The position numbers were made by a program, and so were the translations under genes. DNA of 64,000 bases from Ahaetulla prasina (Eukaryota; Chordata; Lepidosauria; Squamata; Colubridae). This document shows positions 57,974 through 64,000 of the stretch, piece after piece; positions within the stretch are counted from its first letter, which is position 1; each line of letters opens with the position of its first letter. The stretch spans positions 108,545,054 through 108,609,053 of the forward strand of contig NC_080539.1 in NCBI RefSeq assembly GCF_028640845.1, given 5' to 3'. Below the pieces are notes generated by a model. That model was not told where the DNA came from, ran no database searches, and saw only the letters and a list, made by a program, of their open reading frames with translations.

Positions 57974-59322
57974 GAATCTGAATAAATTCATTAAGTGACT
58001 AGGCAGAGGATTGTTGGAGTGTACCAATTCCTAAAATTCTTAGGGGTCATGAAGTGAGGCATCCATGGTGAACCTCTGAAGTGGACTTAATTTTCCTGGG
58101 GACTGATGAAAGAGCAGCATAAAAAATATACCTAAAATAATTCTCGTGACCAGCCTATTGTGGCTTAGATTCTTGGGGCTCTTTTGCATGACTTTGTTGG
58201 GATCTGAAATCATCAGATTAAAACATTTGTATGCACACATTCCAGTCTCAGTCACTCCCCAAGTCCAGTTTGTGACAGGCAGTGTTGCTGGGAATATAAA
58301 CAGCATTATCTAAACTGGCCATTTGTCTTTGTGCCCAAGGAAGCGAGCCCAGTTTGGAAGAAGTAATCTTACCATATATTACCGTCAAAGATACTGGGTG
58401 TTATTAATGGGGTATGTAAAGTGAAATCAACAGCATTCTCAATTTTTCTTGTCATGTTACCCATTGAGGAATATATGTGTGTTTTATAATTCTAATTCTA
58501 AAAAGCACCAATAATTTCCACATAACAAATTTAATGGGCCATCCGAAATTGATATATTGTTTAGCAAGGCGTGGAAAGGATTATAAAGGAGGCACTCTAG
58601 ACACTAAAATGAATAAGTAAAAAAAAAAAATTGTTAACACAGTATATATAGGCCTTTATAGAAAAGTCTGGCTTGATTAGAGCTAGTGTCTTTTCCTCCA
58701 GGCATTTATGTAAGGGACTTCATGCACAGTGTATTCATTGCTGTATTAGAGCACAATATCCTTTGAATCTGGATTTATGGCTATTGGTTGCACTACTTTC
58801 ACAAATTAAGCATACTTAACTCTGGGACCGTGCCCGTTTGACAAAGTGTTGCGGAATCAAATGATATTAACCATGTGTTGTTTAGTTTTATTTTTTTTCA
58901 GCAGGGCTTTGGCTCAAATTAAGTTACCTTATTTAAATTGTGGATTTAATTTAAGTGGTGCTTGTAATAGATACGGTAAAAAGCTATCAGTCTAAATTGG
59001 TTTAGTGATGACTAAGGGCCAGATGCTTTATAAATATGTAGTAGTTGGCTATGTGTGTGATTATATTTTAATTACTTCACAAGTGAAAGGGAGCAGGAAT
59101 TCTTATCAGAAATGTTTTTTTTTTGTCTGTGTTTTAATCTAAAAGTGGTGACTGTTAAAGGATTTAGTTAATGTAATGGAGATACATATGCTTCTTTTTG
59201 CTGTGTGAAGCAATCCTAAGAAGAGTTAATTTATTATCTCCTCCCACCCACTTTGCTATGTTCCCTTTATTAATTGGAGCAAACTAGGGATATAGTTTCT
59301 TGATATTTATTTATATTATTTC
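57974..59322. other. no recognised feature
   Basis: AT-rich, no supported gene or repeat. Confidence 0.5.
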
Positions 59323-59587
59323 CAGTGATGGGATTCAAAAATTTTTACTACCAGTTCTGTGGGCGTGGCTTGGTGGGCGTAGCAGGTGTAGGATACTATA
59401 AAATCTCCATTCTCTCCCACTCCAGGGGAAGGTTACTGCAAAATCTCCATTTCCTGCCGATCAGTTGGGACTCGGGAGGCAGAGAATATATGGGGGCAGG
59501 GGCAATTAGAGGTGGTATTTACCAGTTCTCTGAATTATTTAAAATTTCTTCTACTGGTTCTTCAGAACCTGCTGAATACCACATCTG
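59323..59587. mobile_element. hAT-like family B
   Basis: Starts cagtgatgggattcaaaa and ends tgaataccacatctg. Flanks attatttc and attatatc match at 7 of 8. Interior gtgggcgtggcttggtggg at 59358-59380. Confidence 0.87.
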
Positions 59588-60124
59588 ATTATATCTATTT
59601 TGGTTTTAAGAGTCACAGTTAACATAAGATGTCATGACTGGAATTCCTAATGTTCTATTTTACAAAAGTCTTCATACAAAAACTGTATGGTTATTTATCA
59701 AAAATGCTATATTGTACTGGATTCTATATGACCATTGGGTTGGGCTAAACATCCTTTAAGCTACTTTCCAATTCTTTAATTCTGGGTTTTGATAACAGTG
59801 GAAGACACACTCACCCCATCATCATCATTATTATTTGACACATAGGAAGTGAAACTTTGCTTGTAGGGGTGGATATGTTGAGCCGATCTATATGAAATGG
59901 TTACTATCACCTTTCTTTCATTGTTAATAAACTAACAGTTGAATGGATACGTATGTTGCTTTAATGAATGAAATAGTAGTAGTGATTTCTGACTGGTTTC
60001 ATGCTGATGACTTACGTACCTTCTGTAAGGTGAAACTTCATATATGCTTAATAAGTGATCTAGCTATTATAAATACAGGGATCTTCCCAAGAGAAGGGTC
60101 AAAAAGATCAAGGTAAAGGCCATA

Positions 60125-60362
60125 ACTAATTCGGCGTGAGCTGAAAACGCACCTATTTATTCAAGCGGGACTGGATTGAAATTTTATTGGGGTATTTATG
60201 TTTTAAGATTTTAAATGGTTTTAAAATTTCAGCCACATTATAATATTTCTTTTTAACCTCTTTTTAATGTTTATATATTGAATTTTTACTTGGCTGTACA
60301 CCGCCCTGAGTCCTCCGGGAGAAGGGCAGTATAAAAATCGAAATAAATAAATAAATAAATAA
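60125..60362 (+). mobile_element. L2-like LINE 3' end
   Basis: Reads cgtgagctgaaaacgcacct, attcaagcgggactgg, ctgtacaccgccctgagtcc, then (ATAA)n. It matches the ends of the two longer L2-like copies in the opposite orientation. Confidence 0.82.
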
Positions 60363-61497
60363 CTATGTGATCAGAGTCCTGCCTCTTCGTTAGATGTGCA
60401 GCAATGTGCCCCATCTTGATTTTTAAAAAAACACTCCTGTGAATACCTTTGAATAAGTGGATTGAGAAGACATGGGAGAAAAGCCTGGTTAGCTAGTAGA
60501 AATTTGAGGAATTATAGTCTTGAAACATTGGAGGCACCAGCCTGGAGAACCTCTGGTCCTTGACCCAACATGATGTCTGTATGCACCAGTGAACTCATTG
60601 ATTTCCCTCCCTTCCCTTCCCTTCTCTGTTTCCCCCACAAAGATTGATTTTTTTTAAAGATAGAAGTTAATATGCCATAAAGCAAATTGTCAAGTTCAAC
60701 CATCATTTTATTATATGAGGAGATGAAGCTAGGTCCCAAATGGCTCCAAGATCATGTTTTAAAAATAGAAATAAAGCTAGGCTACATCAGTATTTTGTTT
60801 GACATTAAAAACAAATATAAGCTGATATGATAGGAAGCATCCTGAGGAAACCGGGGAACAATCACACCAATTTGCCTTCTGGGAAATGGATATTTAGGCC
60901 ATCCAAATGGCAGCCATTTTCTGAGCATCCCTAAATCCATGAGGGCCCTTGCTCAGAGAAATCACATTTTATTCTTTTGTTTTACCATTCGTATTTTTCT
61001 CATGTTATAAATGAACCATTATGTATTCTGCAATTTTCTGTAGAATTTTCCATAAAAACCTTAAAAAAATTGAAACAATAACAGGTCATGTGTTCCTTTG
61101 CCTCTGAGAAAATACAAAGAGGAAAACATATCTGCATCTGATGTGAGTGACAGCTGGCAAATAGGCCCTCAGCAGAAAATATGTAATTGTCCCACTTACT
61201 CTTTATCCTGGTTATCTTTACACTAGAGCCTCTTCTGTATGAGGCATGTGGAGATGGCATTTTTCAGCAGTGCAGTTCCTGCTGGCTGGGTAAAGGGTAC
61301 CCAGGAGAAAGGCTAAATCTGCTGGGTTTAATATGTGAGGGTGAAACACACATTGAAGTGTCACATTTCTATGAGAAGTGGAAGGTGATAGAGAGATCAT
61401 GGGTTGGTCCCATGATGTTTAAAAACATAGTATTGGTCTATTAATAAGCTTTTAAAATAACAGTCTTGCTCTTTCTTCATCCAATCAAGAGAAAGAG
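60363..61497. other. no recognised feature
   Basis: No gene or repeat supported on either strand. Confidence 0.5.
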
Positions 61498-61798
61498 AAG
61501 GAAGGAAGGAAGGAAGGAAGGAAGGAAGGAAGGAAGGAAGGAAGGAAGGAAGGAAGGAAGGAAGGAAGGAAGGAAGGGTAGAAGGAAGGGAGGGAGGGAA
61601 GAAGAGTGAAAGGGAGGGAGGGAGGGAGGAAGGAAGGAAGGAAGGAGGGAGGGAGGGAGGGAGAAAAGAAGGAAGAGTAGAAGGGAGGGAGGGAGGGAGG
61701 GAGGGAGGGAGGGAGGGAGGGAGGGAGGAAGGAAGGAAGGAAGGAAGGAAGGAAGGAAGGAAGGAAGGAAGGAAGGAAGGAAGGAAGGAAGGAAGGAA
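61498..61798. repeat. (GGAA)n/(GGGA)n purine tract, about 300 bp
   Basis: Nearly all purine on the + strand, alternating blocks of ggaa and ggga units. Minus-strand open frames here are repeat artefacts. Confidence 0.97.
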
Positions 61799-62640
61799 TT
61801 TTACTATTTACAAATTTTATTTTGCTAGCAATGATTACCACTCAGTATTTTTGGGTTTTTTTCAATTTTTATTTCCCCTCAGGACCAATTTTATTCAGAG
61901 GGGGTGCTGTTTTTTCAACCTGTCCTCTGTTCTGTCCCTGTTTCTATCCATGCAATCATAATCATTCAGCGATGAAGTTGAAATCCAGCTGACTTGAAAG
62001 ATGTTTTTCTCAGTAATGGATGAACACCACAATCACCCAAAGAGCTGAAAAAATAAACAACAGAAACAATGGTATCTTGGGGAAATAGCAGTGGGGAGAT
62101 TGGGGTGTGCCTCATGTGAATGATGGGAAAGGAGGATGTTAGGGATAAAATACTGCTGGAGATCCATCAGAAAGAACACAATTTCCTGTTGCTGTTTGTT
62201 TGGCATTAGCATATTTGCAAAGTTCTGACATTTAGATTAACAAGTTAGATTTTAAGCACTTAATATCACTTAACAATAAATTTTCTGATCTCAATTTGGT
62301 CATTAGTTGAGGACAACTCTGATGCTATCTTTTTTAATTTTTATCTTTTCAAAATTATTATTATTTTAGATCTTATATGGTTTTTTCTTTATAACTCACC
62401 CTTCCTTATGCTGGACTTGAATAATACAGGTCAATATTTTTAAAAGAAAAAAAGGAACTTCCTCTCTCGTATATGAATATGTATATGTATATATCATGTC
62501 TGTGTATGTGTATCTATATCTACCATCTATCCATTTATCTATCTATGAATAATACGTGTGTGTACGTGTATCTATATCTATCATCTATATCTATGAATAA
62601 TATGGGTGTGTATGTGTATCTATATCTATCATCTATCTAT
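61799..62640. other. no recognised feature
   Basis: Nothing supported. Short tatg/tatc-rich sequence starts near 62470. Confidence 0.5.
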
Positions 62641-62679
62641 CATCTATTTATCCATCTCTATCATCGCTATCATCCATCC

Positions 62680-62738
<59 letters not shown>

Positions 62739-62763
62739 AACTATCTTTATCATCTATCTATCT
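62640..62763. repeat. (CTAT)n (GATA-type) microsatellite
   Basis: About 20 or more ctat units, with ccat and ctttat variants. Confidence 0.95.
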
Positions 62764-62765
62764 AG

Positions 62766-62974
62766 AGATGGGTGTCACATACTGTAACAACCGGTTCGAC
62801 TGGAACCAAAAATGTGAACACATGAAAATGTGAGCACCTTCTGCTCATGCGCAGCATCTAAAACTGGCAATTATATAGGACGTAATAGCACCAGGGCAGG
62901 TGGGCGAGCCCAGCCACTGGTTGGAATTACTGGTTCTCCAGAACTGGTCTAAACCAGCAGCAGCCCACTACTCA
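62766..62974. mobile_element. hAT-like family B fragment inside a microsatellite
   Basis: Contains gtaacaaccggttcgactgg, gctcatgcgcagcat and ccagcagcagcccactactc, the family B interior and right end. The left end is eroded. Confidence 0.5.
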
Positions 62975-63022
62975 CTCTATCCATCCATCCATCCATCCAT
63001 CCATCCATCCATCCATCCATCC

Positions 63023-63061
<39 letters not shown>

Positions 63062-63064
63062 ATC
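62975..63064. repeat. (CCAT)n(CTAT)n microsatellite
   Basis: A block of ccat units followed by ctat units. Confidence 0.95.
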
Positions 63065-64000
63065 TCCCTTCCTTCTCCTTAATAGGTAGGCTTTTTATTG
63101 TTATCTATTTCTTGATGAATCTACTTTTCATCTCAAATGTGATGAATATCTGCTAAAATCACTGAAATCTGATTGAGTAAATTTTTGCCATTCAATAAAA
63201 CTGCATTATGACCATGTTGTCTATTTAATGGGACACCTCTGCATTGTAATTATGTACTCAGTTTGGTTTAGTTCTCAGCATACGTTCATAAATGCATCCA
63301 TTTGAATTCAAATCTTCAGCAGAAGGAAATGAGAGAGGAAGGACAGCCTATTTTATGTTTAGCCTTGCCTAACAGCTGGTTTTGGCCTCCAACCATTTGT
63401 GTGTATGTTTGTCTATTATGGTTTCTATGCCACTCAATTCCCAAATGTCTCTAAGTTAATTCTCTTCTGTTGATCTACTTTTCTCATCAAATAGCTCCTA
63501 TCAGAATTATCTCATGGTTTTTCCGATGCATAATATCAATTTGCAGTTCAAATGAAGCTTGGTTGCACTTTGACCCAACTCATCTGCTCATAGGTAGTCC
63601 TGAATTCTGGCCTGGTTCAATCATGCTGTCAGATGGGGCACTACCTTTTCTTTAGCCTTTTTCTAGAACTGCAAGCATTACAAGTAGTTCTTTTTCTAGA
63701 ACTACTCATTTTGATGCTAACACCTATCTACCTACCTAAGATGCACTTATAGCTGTGCTAATGAACACAAACTGTGTCTGAGAAAAGACTGTGCTTTCAT
63801 TTTTAATTTTTAAATTAAATTGTTTTATTTTTTAAAAACCTTCTTGTTGGCTTTGTGATGAATTTGGAGTTGTAATAAAAAACCCACAGTATGGTGAAAG
63901 AAGCAAAGTCAGCACATCAGAGCAATGACTTCCATTATCTTCCTCCATTCTATTGTTTATTGATAAGCAGGTGTGATGTTGAGTTGACATTGGAAAATTT
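63065..64000. other. no recognised feature
   Basis: No supported gene or repeat to the window end. Confidence 0.5.

Noticed and set aside
61187..61444. 85-codon + strand frame
   Set aside because: No similarity, no splice or promoter context and no conserved motif.
61485..61841. Minus-strand Ser/Leu/Pro/Phe frame
   Set aside because: It is a translation of the (GGAA)n tract.
1..64000. CRISPR arrays, operons or a prokaryotic defence system
   Set aside because: No repeat-spacer pattern or compact gene clusters. The spliced gene and LINE/SINE content show vertebrate nuclear DNA.

Overview
This window is vertebrate nuclear DNA. It most likely comes from a squamate reptile, probably a snake. 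The evidence is the repeat set: a Sauria-type tRNA SINE, a BovB LINE fragment, L2/CR1- and Rex1-like LINEs, AATAG microsatellites at LINE 3' tails, GATA/CTAT tracts, and many short hAT-like elements with 8-bp target-site duplications (TSDs). No prokaryotic features, CRISPR array, rRNA or free-standing tRNA gene was seen. The species call is inference.

The only host gene I can support is THEMIS, the T-cell CABIT-domain signalling protein, on the + strand. Three exons are secure by protein similarity, splice sites and matching phase: 6896-7054, 13895-14353 and 19310-20292. These correspond to exons 2-4 of the mammalian gene. Two more exons are candidates for the C-terminal tail: 25751-25976 and 32166-32323. 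The first coding exon was not found and probably lies upstream of base 1, so bases 1-6895 would be intron 1. Bases after about 32.3 kb look like the 3' UTR and intergenic DNA.

Layout. 1-6.9 kb: small hAT-like elements, a Helitron-like end and a 5'-truncated L2-like LINE (minus). 8.4-13.0 kb: a Ty3/Gypsy retrotransposon filling two thirds of THEMIS intron 2. 14.9-18.9 kb (intron 3): CR1 tail, two SINEs and nested hAT elements. 20.3-25.7 kb (intron 4): SINEs, BovB, a Penelope-like RT fragment and microsatellites. 26.2-32.15 kb (putative intron 5): a 1.1-kb foldback hAT, an RT-bearing LINE and a 1.4-kb hAT ending 19 bp before the candidate last exon. 33.4-42.9 kb: hAT, a Penelope-like foldback, an ORF1-only L1 nested in a DNA transposon, a solo LTR, a second LINE copy and a Rex1-like LINE. 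42.96-47.78 kb: a nearly full-length L2-like LINE (minus) with a GC-rich 5' region. 48.3-64 kb: further hAT copies, a CR1 LINE, a probable L1 remnant, microsatellites and long stretches with nothing recognised.

The genes do not form a pathway or operon. What links the window is the way transposons have built THEMIS introns and flanks. I did not find a clearly new biological system. The strongest second-look items are: a hAT insertion beside a THEMIS splice acceptor whose duplication preserves the pyrimidine tract; an apparently young Gypsy copy with nearly identical LTRs but broken coding frames; an L1 copy that carries ORF1 but no ORF2; and Buster-like TA-centred target choice shared by several MITE families.
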